Assembly: GCA_905221605.1 (NCBI GenBank)
Contig: CAJNDS010002125.1
Span: forward strand, 482,309 to 546,308
Length of the DNA: 64,000 nt
Origin: Symbiodinium natans
Lineage: Eukaryota > Sar > Dinophyceae > Suessiales > Symbiodiniaceae
Direction: 5' to 3'
The position numbers and the translations under genes are program-made. The notes below the pieces were generated by a model that saw only the letters and a list, made by a program, of their open reading frames with translations, was not told the origin of the DNA and did not search any database. Shown here piece by piece: positions 9,480 to 20,344 of this stretch. Position 1 is the first letter of the stretch, and every line of letters starts with the position of its first letter.

Positions 9480-10886
9480 GCCGAAGTTAGACAGCATTCC
9501 CTCATTTTTGTTGGGTTTGTAATTCTTTGTTTCCTCTTTGGCGGCTGCTGGCAAATCTATGCCCATCGCCGGCTTTGCTTTGTAAGGTATGGCTTTTCTG
9601 GACGCAGAAGCTTTGCCCTCGGACATGTGTCAGTCCGCGATTTTACGCAACAGATCAGAACAAAATATTTTGATTGCGCACCGTACCATTCAGATATATT
9701 CAGATCAGGCACTCACAAGTCAACGGCCGTGTGCCCATGTTAATAATTTGTGCATTCTAATTAGACCCGAATCTCTATACACCCTAGACACCATTCCTAT
9801 CGACCTTCTAAACCTGCAAGGTTTGGAGAGTTTCGAGCCATGGGCTCTACAAGGCTGGGTCGTGTTCAGGAGTGCAAACAATGGTTCTGCTAGTTAGTTT
9901 CTCGCGCCGCGTGAAGATTTCAGATTCAATGTCCAAGTTTCATGCAAGTAGCTGGCTGCATGTGCGGATCTGATTCGTGGACATTTGTTGTGCTGGTCGG
10001 ACATCTTTTCTTTTTCTCCGAACAAGCTCAGCCCGCATCCCAGTGAGCTTGGCAAGTCGAAATGCCACCCGCCCAATTTTCAAAACCATGCTTTGCACAC
10101 AGGAAAAACTCACAACTTGAAACATTTCAATCAAATGCGGTAGCTTCAGATCATTTCAGATCCAAGCATTTGCCCTCTTATTTTTTTATGACGACAGGCA
10201 AATCCCTGGTCGCAGTTTCAAGCATCCAATCAATCGCAAGCGGCTCAATACACTTGGTTTTCAGACAGGGTGTATGAACATCGGTGTTTTGATCATCCCG
10301 TGGCCAATTTTGCGCGCTTTTTCTGGCATGTTCCGAGCAATCGGCTCAGGGTTGGCTTTATCGAAATGCTGCGTGTGGCGTTTGTGGTTTCGCCTTTCTT
10401 TTGGATCGTCTTTACTCCAAAATCTCGGTGGCAGGTCATCAAGGTCAAGACGGGGATGTGTACCCCTTTGACAGGCCGCGTTTGTGATCTTGTGGGGCCA
10501 TGAGCACTGCGTCACGTTCCAATCACAGGCTTGGTGCTTGAAATCTACAAGTAGCAGGACCAAGTCTGTCCAAGATGCAGGCTATAGTCTCGTGTGTTCA
10601 GTGTCAAGCGTGCAAGGGATAAGCCCACGATCGCGACATGTGTGGGAGTTTTTTTTAAAAAGTGTTTTGGGTGGCGAGGCCGCTTTACTACCGAGTCTCC
10701 ATGGTCCGTGCCTCGGAGACTCCTGATCCTTGAACTGGTTGCGACAGTTCATTGGGAGAGAAGATGCGCTGCCGTTTTTTTTTTGCACTACGCTCGAGAA
10801 ATTGCATCCGTTTGTTCGTGCGGGTTGCTTTGCTCTTGCGCCAAGTCTGTGGCCACAGTGCTCGCAAAGTATGGGCCGGGCCCCAA
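9480..10886. other. stretch without recognisable genes
   Basis: Only short open frames on both strands occur, none with recognisable domains. There are short T-runs (about 10,649 and 10,777) and an AT-richer part near 9,660-9,790. I found no repeat shared with the rest of the window until R4 at 10,887. Confidence 0.4.
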
Positions 10887-10948
10887 GGGCGAGGAGAAGA
10901 GTTGAGTTTAAAATCTAACAACCCCACACCGAGGGTGGGGAACAACAG
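10887..10948 (+). repeat. short conserved repeat R4, copy a
   Basis: About 60 bp match the reverse complement of 41,437-41,498, including GCGAGGAGAAGAGTT and AAAATCTAACAACCCCACAC then CGAGGG. On the minus strand both copies read LF.LGVGLLDF[K/E]LNSSPR, with one synonymous and a few replacement changes. The match ends abruptly on both sides. Whether it is a coding relic or a noncoding element is open. The following 10,949-11,520 shows nothing else. Confidence 0.7.
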
Positions 10949-11529
10949 AGGGCTCTGCATGGCTCTTTAGCGCTTGGTTTTCGAAGGTTCTTAGGGTGGA
11001 AATCAAAGGAAAATTGACAGGCTTGCAAAACCATAAGCCCTAGAGACCGTCCCAAACTGGCCCTCAGGCCTTCAAACCATCGAAATTTCCAAGGTCCACC
11101 ATCTCCCCTATGATTCGTTCAGTGCCAGCAGCCACTGCAGCAAGGAGAAGCTCTTCGAGGCTGGGTTGGGGTTGTGGCCGACAGGGATTCAGGTCTTTGG
11201 GTCTATATCAGTTTAGGGTTGAGGGTTGAGGATTTGTGAAAGACGCAGGGTAAACTGGGCTGTCGGCAGTTCAGGGCTTATGCTTGGTGCTTTGTCCTTG
11301 TTTTTGCTCGCCGAAGCCTCGATCCAAACTTCCTGCCGCCTCCCCACTAGAACCCTGAGCCCAGACTCCGATAAGATGGATATAGTAATATAGTCCATTG
11401 CTCTCCCACATTTTCAACCAACCCTCTAGAAACTGCTCCCAGGACTTCATCTTCACATGCGTATCATGGCGTGGCGCTTTTGCACAAGAAGCCACGCCCT
11501 TCTACAGTAGTTGTGAAAAACGAAGAAAG

Positions 11530-11725
11530 CAAGCAAACGCGCGTGCCCACACCTGTGCCCGCACCTGCACGCGCACGTGCACGCGGACGCGCACACGCCC
11601 GCTCGCATGCGCAGGCACGCGCCCGTACTCATGCGACTGCAGGCAAGCGCCGGTGCGCACGCACCCGCACGCACACCACCCTGCGCGCACGCAAGCACAC
11701 ACGCACAGACAACGCTGTCCACGCA
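11530..11725. repeat. alternating purine-pyrimidine GC/AC-rich tract
   Basis: About 200 bp are dominated by CGCACGCGCACG-like and CACACGCAC-like words. Such alternation favours left-handed (Z) DNA under supercoiling. Frames on both strands stay open because the tract is stop-poor; they read as Arg/Ala/His/Cys-rich low complexity and are not called. The stretch 11,726-12,020 has nothing assignable. Confidence 0.8.
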
Positions 11726-12020
11726 CAGACAGCACTGTCCCTGAAGATGCCCTATGTAACCCATGCCTGAAAGCCCCAGAAAGCTGGCCTTCACAGTTTG
11801 AGCTTGGGTTGCAGGAAGCGCTGTTTGGCCACATCAGCAGAGCCCTCAGCAAACTATCCAAGCTCCGTCTCCAACCCCAGGCCCAAACCCCAAACCTCAT
11901 GGTCTACAAACGAGGGGCGTTGGTTGTTCTTTGGAACTTGAGGCCTCGAAGCCCGGTGGGTGGAGGGTGGGAGTGCTCTCGGAGTCTTTTCGTTGGGAAT
12001 GCGCTCTTTGAATGCTCAAT

Positions 12021-12080
12021 CTTACGGAGTCTTACGGAGTCTTACACTGTCTTACACTTTACACTGTCTTACACTGTCTG
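12021..12080. repeat. short CTTACGGAGT / CTTACACTGT tandem tract
   Basis: Two copies of CTTACGGAGT are followed by degenerate CTTACACTGT and CTTACACTTT decamers. This is a small decamer-based microsatellite, about 60 bp. Confidence 0.75.
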
Positions 12081-12282
12081 GGGAATCTACGTCGGCAAAG
12101 TTTTCGAGATGGACTGAGTTTTTTGGTAGAAGAGACGTGGACATGAGTTTGCATGAACAACTTGGCTGGACATTCTGAGGAACCTCCCAGCATCCAAGCC
12201 TGTTTCAGCCCGCCGATCGCTGCAAGGAGCCGCCATGTTCGGCTTCGACCTGCGCAATGTTGGAGACGTCCAGGACAATTGT

Positions 12283-12789
12283 TCACCAGACTGGCCCAAG
12301 CTGTAACACAAGCCAAGCTCCTCTGTAGACTCTATACAAGGCAGCGTGGGTCTTGTCTGGGATTGCCGGGGGCCACCACTTAGTCCGCAGGCCTTCGAGT
12401 CCTTTCGGAAGGAGTGGTGCGTCGGCAGGCCACAGCAGACAGTTGCAATGCCTTCCGCTGGGATGCATCGGACGTGAGTTGTAAGCCGTAAGCATCAGCT
12501 CATGGTCGGCTCGCCAGCACCAGGTACGGTGACGAGCACACTTGGCTTTGCTAGGTGGGCTATCCCAGGCCCTGTTCTTGCAGTGTGTGCAGGTTGGGAC
12601 ATCTGGTTCCATCACGTCCTCATCAAGCCAGCTGCGAGCTTGGCATTGGGTGCCTATAGCTGTCAGTGCAAAATAAAGAGAGACCAAAAAAAACAATGCG
12701 TCGCCCTCATATGTAGTGGTTGGCTTAGTGATTCTTGGTTTCATCCTGTTGCCTGTGCCGCCCTCAGAAGTAGTGGTCGGGACAGCCAT
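12283..12789 (-). CDS. hypothetical open frame, 168 codons
   Basis: I do not recognise it. Near residues 30-48 there is a hydrophobic stretch (ALFFLVSLYFALTAIG) followed by a Cys-containing region (CTHCKNRAWDS, ARHRTWCWR) that could resemble a small secreted protein if an internal start were used. The frame ends just upstream of the 99-bp minisatellite frame on the same strand, separated by a stop. No splice evidence joins them. Confidence 0.25.
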   Translation of the reverse strand: MAVPTTTSEGGTGNRMKPRITKPTTTYEGDALFFLVSLYFALTAIGTQCQARSWLDEDVMEPDVPTCTHCKNRAWDSPPSKAKCARHRTWCWRADHELMLTAYNSRPMHPSGRHCNCLLWPADAPLLPKGLEGLRTKWWPPAIPDKTHAALYRVYRGAWLVLQLGPVW

Positions 12790-12804
12790 TCTTTCTTGGT
12801 CTTT

Positions 12805-14337
12805 TCAGAGGTCGAAGTTGTACTGTGCAACAACGGAACATGTGAATCTTGGCATAGGCAGGTCTCCGCCACTCAATTCTTCAGTCGCTCTAGCATGTCC
12901 CTCCCTCTCGTTCCAGGGATTTCCTGGGTAATGGGTAATACGTCCTGGCCATTGTGTCGCACGAAACCCTGGAGCCTGCGTGGTGTCCGGGCAATGTGTT
13001 GACCCAGTGGTCCTCGATTCATTCCTTCCCCGCCCCTTCAGTCCTGGCCATTGTGTCGCACGAAACCCTGGAGCCTGCGTGGTGTCCGGGCAAGGTGTTG
13101 ACCCAGTGGTCCTCGATTCTTTCCTTCCCCGCCCCTTCAGTCCTGGCCATTGTGTCGCACGAAACCCTGGAGCCTGCGTGGTGTCCGGGCAAGGTGTTGA
13201 CCCAATGGTCCTCGATTCATTCCTTCCCCGCCCCTTCAGTCCTGGCCATTGTGTCGCACGAAACCCTGGAGCCTGCGTGGTGTCCGGGCAAGGTGTTGAC
13301 CCAGCGGTCCTCGATTCATTCCTTCCCTGCCCCTTCAGTCCTGGCCATTGTGTCGCACGAAACCCTGGAGCCTGCGTGGTGTCCGGGCAAGGTGTTGACC
13401 CAGTGGTCCTCGATTCTGTCCTTCCCCGCCCCTTCAGTCCTGGCCATTGTGTTGCACGAAACCCTGGAGCCTGCATGGTGTCCGGGCAAGGTGTTGACCC
13501 AGTGGTCCTCGATTCTTTCCTTCCCCGCCCCTTCAGTCCTGGCCATTGTGTTGCACGAAACCCAGGAGCCTGCGTGGTGTCCGGGCAAGGTGTTGACCCA
13601 GTGGTCCTCGATTCATTCCTTCCCCGCCTCTTCAGTCCTGGCCATTGTGTCGCACGAAACCCTGGAGCCTGCGTGGTGTCCGGGCAAGGTGTTGACCCAG
13701 TGGTCCTCGATTCATTCCTTCCCCGCCCCTTCAGTCCTGGCCATTGTGTCGCACGAAACCCTGGAGCCTGCGTGGTGTCCGGGCAAGGTGTTGACCCAGC
13801 GGTCCTCGATTCTTTCCTTCCCCGCCCCTTCAGTCCTGGCCATTGTGTCGCACGAAACCCTGGAGCCTGCGTGGTGTCCGGGCAAGGTGTTGACCCAGTG
13901 ATCCTCGATTCTTTCCTTCCCCGCCCCTTCAGTCCTGGCCATTGTGTCGCACGAAACCCTGGAGCCTGCGTGGTATCCGGGCAAGGTGTTGACCCAGTGG
14001 TCCTCGATTCATTCCTTCCCCGCCCCTTCAGTCCGGCCATGCTGTTGCGAAGTCTGAGAGAGGTTTTGAGGTCACATGTTGCCTGCAACTTTTTGTACGG
14101 GAACAGAGCGGAGTCTTTGGCAATTTGATTGAGACTTAGCAGACCATCTGACTCCCCGGGGTCTGAGGTCCCTTTTCGGAGTCCCACGCGACACACAGCT
14201 TCTTTGCGTATTGCACTCCGGGAATCTTCATGGATTGCTGACTCCCAAAATGCAGCATGAGCTGTATTGATACGGAAGGTAAAGGCCATCGTCGCGTTAC
14301 CCGAGTGATGTCTCGTGATTTCCAAGCATGAAAGCAC
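12805..14337 (-). CDS. open frame through the minisatellite: 33-residue repeat protein, unproven
   Basis: This 510-codon ATG frame has a non-repetitive N-terminal part (about residues 1-98), about eleven 33-residue repeats built on RATQWPGLKGRGR, ESRTTGSTPCP and DTTQAPGF, then a short unique tail. Repeats are basic and Pro/Gly/Thr-rich, each with one Cys; no known repeat family fits. Two + frames across the same DNA are also open (about 315 and 382 codons), which weakens the case. In favour, the 99-bp period has never lost register and the minus frame extends about 300 bp beyond the array on its upstream side. It could be a repetitive surface or structural protein, or only a stop-free satellite. 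Confidence 0.3.
   Translation of the reverse strand: MLSCLEITRHHSGNATMAFTFRINTAHAAFWESAIHEDSRSAIRKEAVCRVGLRKGTSDPGESDGLLSLNQIAKDSALFPYKKLQATCDLKTSLRLRNSMAGLKGRGRNESRTTGSTPCPDTTQAPGFRATQWPGLKGRGRKESRITGSTPCPDTTQAPGFRATQWPGLKGRGRKESRTAGSTPCPDTTQAPGFRATQWPGLKGRGRNESRTTGSTPCPDTTQAPGFRATQWPGLKRRGRNESRTTGSTPCPDTTQAPGFRATQWPGLKGRGRKESRTTGSTPCPDTMQAPGFRATQWPGLKGRGRTESRTTGSTPCPDTTQAPGFRATQWPGLKGQGRNESRTAGSTPCPDTTQAPGFRATQWPGLKGRGRNESRTIGSTPCPDTTQAPGFRATQWPGLKGRGRKESRTTGSTPCPDTTQAPGFRATQWPGLKGRGRNESRTTGSTHCPDTTQAPGFRATQWPGRITHYPGNPWNEREGHARATEELSGGDLPMPRFTCSVVAQYNFDL
12943..14031. repeat. 99-bp minisatellite, 11 copies
   Basis: Copies begin at about 12,943, 13,042, 13,141, 13,240 and so on every 99 bp exactly, ending in a broken twelfth copy at 14,032. 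Each contains TCCTGGCCATTGTGTCGCAC, GGTGTCCGGGCAAGGTGTTG and TCCTTCCCCGCCCCTTCAG. Copies differ at only a few positions and no indel is seen. As 99 is divisible by three, open frames run through it on both strands. Confidence 0.97.
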
Positions 14338-14436
14338 TGGCAGGCACGTGACTGTTGAAACTTGTGTGTCAGGGGTGCCAAGGGAAGGGCGGAGGGGGTG
14401 GAACAGGCCCTTTGCTTGATCGCAAGCCGTGGTCGG

Positions 14437-14585
14437 CTCTCTTTCTCAGCCCTCAGTCTTGTTAATTTAGATAATTAATTGTCTTAATGAAGCAATGTAG
14501 CTAATCAGCTAATCTAATCTGCGGCTTCGGGTCTGTCCATAAGCACGCGAAAACCACAGTGTCTACGGTGTTTTCCGCATTCTTC
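14437..14585 (-). repeat. dispersed repeat R2, copy b (inverted)
   Basis: This is the reverse-complement partner of 7,645-7,795. The A-box-like part reads TAGCTGATTAG here and the anticodon-like loop has decayed (TTGCTTCATTAAGACAA), so the tRNA resemblance is weaker than in copy a. It sits between the end of the 99-bp-array frame and the next minisatellite. Confidence 0.65.
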
Positions 14586-14639
14586 CCCTAACAGGAACCG
14601 TTTCGGGTCCTCTCCTCAGAAAACATTGTGTCACGCACC

Positions 14640-14812
14640 TACGCGGTTGGGTCCGTGATCTTCCATGGTTTCCGATCATGAGCGCAATTGGGGCTGCGTG
14701 GGTGTAACGCGGTTTGGGTCCGTGGTCTCCCATGGTCTCCCATGGTCTCCGATCATGAGCGCAATTGGGGCCAGTGGGTGTCACGTGGTTTGCTGTGGTC
14801 TCCCACGGTCCG
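14640..14812. repeat. about 80-bp direct duplication with CCATGGT triplication
   Basis: GGTTGGGTCCGTGATCTTCC to CAATTGGGGCTGCGTGGGTG recurs with changes just downstream (GGTTTGGGTCCGTGGTCTCC to CAATTGGGGCCAGTGGGTG), and a partial third copy follows. In the second copy CCCATGGTCT is itself doubled. Confidence 0.7.
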
Positions 14813-15165
14813 GATCCGGCCAACATGCCGGTGTCGAGCCCAACTTAAAACCCGGATCCGGCCAACGTGCCCCTGATGAGCCCAACTTGAAACCCGGATC
14901 CGGCCAACGTGCCCCTGATGGGCTGATGAGCCCAACGAGAAACCCGGACACGGCCAACATGCCCCTGTGGGCCCAACTTGACACCCGGATCCGGCCAACA
15001 TGCCCCGGTCGCGCCCAACTTGAAACCACAGGCCCTTGATGAACCCAACTTGAAACCCGGCTCCGGCCAACATGCCCCTTTTGGGCCCGACTTGAAACCC
15101 GGATCCGGCCAACATGCCGCTGTCGATCCCAACTTGAAACCCGGACCCGGCCAACAGCCGGCAAC
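14812..15165. repeat. about 42-bp minisatellite with GGATCCGGCCAAC core
   Basis: About eight degenerate units of CCCAACTTGAAACCCGGATC + CGGCCAACATGCC + short variable spacer follow each other, most carrying a GGATCC site. Frames on both strands stay partly open (Pro/Asn/Lys-rich on +, VGRIRVSSW-type on -). They are repeat-driven and not called. Confidence 0.85.
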
Positions 15166-15179
15166 ATGCCCTTTACGAT

Positions 15180-18100
15180 GAACCCCAAAATCCTGTGCTG
15201 GTAACGTAATCGTCGCTCTATAAGGGTTGTGAATATGCCCCTGCGACCAGTAAAACACGTTCCCTAAAAGAGGTGTTTAAGTACACTGAGATGTTTATCC
15301 CTATGCTGGTAACGTACTCCTGGCTCCATGAGGGTTGTGAATATGCCCCTACGACCAGCCCTGAAAACTTGTGTTTTCACATGTTAAATGTTTCACCTGC
15401 GACCAATTAGCTCGGGCCATATTTGGTCATCAGCGCGCAAAAGGGGTGCTTGCGAGCGCGAAGCGAAACCTGTGAGAGAGGTGTTAACCCGTGGGACCAA
15501 ACAGCTCGGGGTGTTTACGACGTCACCCTACGAGCACGAAGAGAGGGACGTGCGAGAAATGTCTAGGGCCCTCACCAAACCCTACGAGCACCAAGGGAGA
15601 GGACATACGACAAGCCTCTGATTAAGGGATACGGTTTTACTTCTACAGTGTTCTGAATCCCCAAGCTGGGGAGCTATTTGAGTACGCTCGGCTTCCAAAA
15701 TGTCAGTTGAACACGCTCAGTCTTTTCGCGCACACAGGGACCAACCAAGACGCCTCTCTGAAACCTTCACACCTCGCACGCTGGACCCTTCAAGGACGTT
15801 ATGGTTCTAGGGCTTTCCAGGCCTAACCTCTAGGGGCCCTCCGACAAACCTCTACGGGATATGTTTCTACTTTTACAATGTTCTGAAACTGCAAATGGTA
15901 GGAGAAACACAAGATGTTTGTGCGTTTGCGTAGAACTTTTTCGCAGAGCAAGCAGATTTTTTACCCAACTCTTCTTGTTCTGCGAAAAGGTTTCACAGCC
16001 CCTAAAGTTTAATTGTGGCTCCATAGGGTGTGCAAGCGGAAAAACATCCTGTTTTTCTTGACGTTTGCACTTTCATAACCCTGCAGAAGCAGGAACCTCT
16101 CCCTAATAGGTTTGTCGTATGTCCCCTTCCTTCATGCTAGGGTTTGGTGCGGGCCCTAGAAGTTTGTCGCATGTCCCTTCGTGCTCGTAGGGTGAGGGCG
16201 TTGAGGTTAATACAGCCGCTTTAAAGTGCAGGAGGGTTATGGGGCCACGATTACGTTACCAGCACAGGCTTTTGGATCCGTTTTCGTTACGACGTCACCC
16301 TACGAGCGTGAAGTGAAAACTTGTGTTTTGACGTGTTAAAACGCCATGGATGTTTCCCCTGCGACTACATTTCCCACGCCATGGCACGAGCTAATTATTT
16401 GGTGATCAGGGCGCATATGGGGTGCTAGTTGCTTACGACGTCACCCCACGAGCACGAAGAGAGGGGACGTGCGACAAACTTCTAGGGCCCTCACCAAATG
16501 TTGCGAGCAAGGGAGGGGACATACGACAAACTTCTAAGGGATACGTTTTTACTTGTACAGTGTTCTGAGTCCCAACGCTTGAGCCCCCAACATGCAGGAT
16601 GCTAGTTGAACGCACTCGGTCCGCAAAACTTGGGTGCTATTTGAATACGCGGTCCCCAAGAAACGGGGTGCTAGTTGAACACGCTCAGTCTTCTCGCACA
16701 CAAGGACCAGCCAAGACGCCTTTCTGAAACCTTCAAACCTCGCACGCTCTTTCAGGCCTAATCTTTAGGGGCCCTCACCCTACGTGCACGACGGGAGGGG
16801 ACATGCGACAAGCTTATAGGGCCCTCACCAAACCCTAGCACGAAGGGAGGGGACATACGACGAACCTCTAAGGGATATGTTTATACTTCTACAGTGTTCT
16901 GAAAGAGAAAGCATTAAAATGGGATGTTTTCTGCGTCTGGATAGAACCTTTTCGCAGAGCAAGCAGGGTTTTTACCCACGTTGCGAGAAGGTTTCGCAAC
17001 CCCTCAGAAAAGATGGCTTAAGCAAACAGAAATGTTTATTCCTTGTGTTCTGGTAACGTAATCGTGCCTCCATACGGTGTGCAAGCGGAAAAGGACACTC
17101 CCTTCGTGCTACGGTTTGGTGAGGGCCCCAGATGTTTGACGCATGTCCCGTCGTGCTCGTAGGGTGAGGGCCCCAGAGGTACATGTGATCGTTTTAAAGT
17201 GCAGGTGGGTTATGGGGCCACGATTACGTTACCGGTTTTAAGATGCAGGCGGTCTATAGGGCCACGATTACGCCACCAGCACAGGTTCTTGGCGCAGGCC
17301 TTAACACCATAGCTGTTTCCCCTTGCGACCAGTAGCTCTCGCCGTGGCGCGAGCTATTTGGTGATCAGGGCGCATATGGGGTGTTAGTTGCTTACGACGT
17401 CACCCCACGAGCACGAAGAGAGGGGACGTGCGACAAACTTCTAGGGCCCTCACCAAATGCTGCGAGCAAGGGACGGGACATACGACAAACTTCTAAGGGA
17501 TACGTTTTTACTTGTACCGTGTTCTGAATCCCAAAGCTTGAGTGCTCTTTGAGTATGCTCGGCCCCCAAAATGCAGGATGCTAGTTGAACGCACTCGGTC
17601 CGCAAAACTTGGGTGCTATTTGAATACGCGGTCCCCAAGAAACGGGGTGCTAGTTGAACATGCTCAGTCTTTTCGCACACAAGGACCCCAAGACGCCTCT
17701 CTGAAACCTTCAAACCTCGCACGCTGGGCTCTTCAAGCACGTTGTGGTTCTCGGGCTTTCAGGCCTAACCTTTAGGGGCCCTCACCCTACGAGCACGACG
17801 GGAGGGGACATGCGACAAGCTTATAGGGCCCTCACCAAACCCTAGCACGAAGGGAGGGGGCATACGACGAACCTCTAAGGGATATGTTTTTACTTCTACA
17901 GTGTTCTGAAAGTGAAAGCATTATCAGAAAAATGGGATGTCTTTTGTGTTTGGATAGAACCTTTTCGCAAAGCCAGCCCTTCTTGCTTGTAGGGTGAGGG
18001 CCCCAGAGGTAAATGTGACCGTTTTAAGGTGCAGGCGGGTTATGGGGCCACGATTACGTTACCAGTTTTAAGATGCAGGCGGTCTATAGGGCCACGATGA

Positions 18101-18830
18101 CGCCACCAGCACGGGCTTTTGGCGCAGGCCTTAACACCATAGCTGTTTCCCCTTGCGACCGTAGCTCTCGCCGTGGCGCGAGCTATTTGGTGATCAGGGC
18201 GCAGATGGGGTGCTAGTTGCTTACGACGTCACCCTACGAGCGCGACGCGAAAACTTGTGTTTTAACGTGTTAAAACGGATGACCCTACAAGCACAAAGGA
18301 AGGGGGACATACCACAAACTTCTAAGGGATATGTTTGTAATTCTACAGTGTTTTGAATCCCAAAACTTGGGTGCTATTTGGCCCCCAACATGCAGGATGC
18401 TAGTTGAACATGCTCGGCCCCCAAAACTTGGGTGCTATTTGAGTACGCTCGGTCCCCAAGAAGCAGGGTGCTAGTTGAACACGCTTAGCCTTTTCGCACA
18501 CACAAGGACCCCAAGACGCCTTTCTGAAGCCTTCAAACTTTGCATGTTGGGCTCTTCAAACGCGTTATGGTTCTAGGGCTTTCAGGCCTAGCCTCTAGGG
18601 GAAGGGAGGGGACATGCGACAAGCTTATAGGGCCCTCACCAAACCTTACGAGCACGAAGGGAGGGGACATCCGACCAACCTCTAAGGGATATGTTTTTAC
18701 TTTACAGTGTTCTGAAAGTGAAACGCTAGGAAAACCATAAGTTATTTTTTGGGAAAGAAGGTTTTTACCCAACTCTTCTAGCTCTGCGAAAAGGTTTCAA
18801 CCTCTCAGAAAAAGGTTGCTTAAGTAAACG
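15180..18830. repeat. family-A long repeat units, tandem
   Basis: A composite unit recurs head to tail. The junction GATCAGGGCGCA.ATGGGGTG occurs at about 16,405, 17,362 and 18,196, giving periods of about 957 and 834 bp; an older copy starts near 15,425 and half-units lie at 15,185 and 15,300. Each unit has blocks in fixed order: family-A core (CGAGCACGAAGGGAGGGGAC), AAGGGATA.GTTT.TACTT.TAC then GTGTTCTGA, a CGCTCAGTCTTTTCGCACAC block, a second core, an AGAACCTTTTCGCAGAGCAAGCAG block, and GTTATGGGGCCACGATTACG. Two units carry an 11-bp hairpin, TAGCTCTCGCC-GT-GGCGCGAGCTA (17,333-17,356 and 18,162-18,185). No convincing gene is present. Confidence 0.9.
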
Positions 18831-18838
18831 CTTCAGGT

Positions 18839-20257
18839 TTGTTGTTCCTGTGTGTTTCTCAACTCTGCCTTCTAACTCCTCTAGGCTCGAACCTGGGAGC
18901 GTGCAAACGTTTCCTCAACCTGGAACCAGCCTCCTGGACCTCCAACTGCTCTCAACAGGCCTGTGAAGTGCTGCCTCTCTGCCGCCATGTCGGACCTATG
19001 GCCTGGGCCCATGGACACCTTGTCCCCCACTGCCCTTCCAGTTCGGCCTCATCATCCGACGTGCCTCCGCCTTTAGTGACCCGGCCATACCAAGGCATTC
19101 AGCGCCTGGTGATATACCCAAGGCCTTACCACTTGAGGCGCCTTAACCACTTGCTGGAAGAGCCTACGCGACCTTGGGCTTTCATGTGGGGAGCCCCTTG
19201 GTTGATGGAAATGTGTGTTTCACGCACTCTGGGTGCCCGCCTCTTGCTCCTGCTGCCTCTGGAAGCCTGGCACCGCCTCGCGGTGTCCTGTTGTGCCTGC
19301 CACGCCTGCATCAAGCAACTTCTCTTTGGGTGCTAGGGCCTTTTGGGTTTTTTTTTGGGGTTTACTCAAGGTAGTGCCAAAAGCCCCACCTGCACGTGTG
19401 CCGTGGCCTCGCCCCTTGCCTGGTGGTTTTCGCACAGCCGCTGAGATTGCCGACGATGACGCCTTCAGGCCTTTGGCCCACACCCGCACCGCGCACCTGG
19501 GACAGCCAACCAGGCCCCTTTCAGTGCCACTGCCTGTGTTCCAGCGGCCTCACGGAGCCTTCTGCCTGCGCTTCAACAGCTTGCCTCTGCGTCCCAGAGG
19601 TTTCCGTGCAATCCTGCAAGCCTGGCCTTTGCCCCGCGTGCCATCCACACCTACCTTGGGGCACTTGCTCACAAGCGGACGCCCCTTTGTCCTGCTTTGG
19701 GATTTTTTGGACGATACAGACAAGCCAAGCCTCGCCAAGACAACTTGGTGGTTCTGCTCCGACTGCCTCTGGTTCGCGGAGGGCCTGCAGCTGCCTTTCG
19801 AGCCTTCCGACACCGAATCAGCCAACAGCCTTGCCTCTACTGCCCAGCCGTGGTTCTGGAAGCCTCCACACTGGTGGAATCGCAGCCTCGCGATGGACTC
19901 GCGGTGCAAGCCCCAACCCGCCGCCCCCAACCTTACGGACCCCCCTCGCACGCCCAGGCCGCCTTCCTCGTCGACCTGATGTTCGCCTCGTCGTGAGCAA
20001 AGCTGCCTGAAGCTCTTGCCAGTGTTTTTCCGCCCTTGGAACATACCCTGAAATCTGAGGTTGTTCGGGCCGTTTTTTCTCAGCCGACCCTGCGGGTCCA
20101 CAGTCTCCTGCCTCAGGAGTGCCGTGCCTCTAAAGGCCTTAAGTTCTTGACGATTTGCAAGAACTGCTGCCAGGCTTGCCTGCCTCTGCAAGCGACCTGC
20201 CTCAGGTTCGCGCCTCGGCCTAGCCCTGCCTCAGGGTTCAGCCTTGCATTGCTGTGT
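18839..20257 (+). pseudogene. coding-like first half of the inserted element, frame-broken
   Basis: Protein-like text moves between frames: about 19,020-19,180 (VTRPYQGIQRLVIYPRPYHL, RRLNHLLEEPTRPWAFMWG), then another frame at about 19,440-19,979 (FCLRFNSLPLRPRGFRAILQ, FVLLWDFLDDTDKP, TTWWFCSDCLWFAEGLQLPF, WFWKPPHWWNRSLAMDS), then a third at about 19,940-20,200 (AAFLVDLMFASS, stop, AKLPEALASVFPPLEHTLKS, LKFLTICKNCCQACL). WFCSDCLWF and CKNCCQAC give Cys pairs that could bind metal. I recognise no family. The pieces are either exons of one gene or remains of a dead one; at least one TGA lies in frame at about 19,994. Confidence 0.4.
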
Positions 20258-20344
20258 TAGGCCCGCGGTGCCTTTCACTGGAGCCCGCCTCGGGTCTCCC
20301 GCCATTCAAGAAATGACCCCCCCAAAAAAGAGTGCCTAGGTCAG

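Noticed and set aside
12954-14128. Two + strand frames (315 and 382 codons) through the 99-bp array
   Set aside because: They barely extend past the array. The period divisible by three keeps several frames open, and the minus frame extends further into unique sequence.
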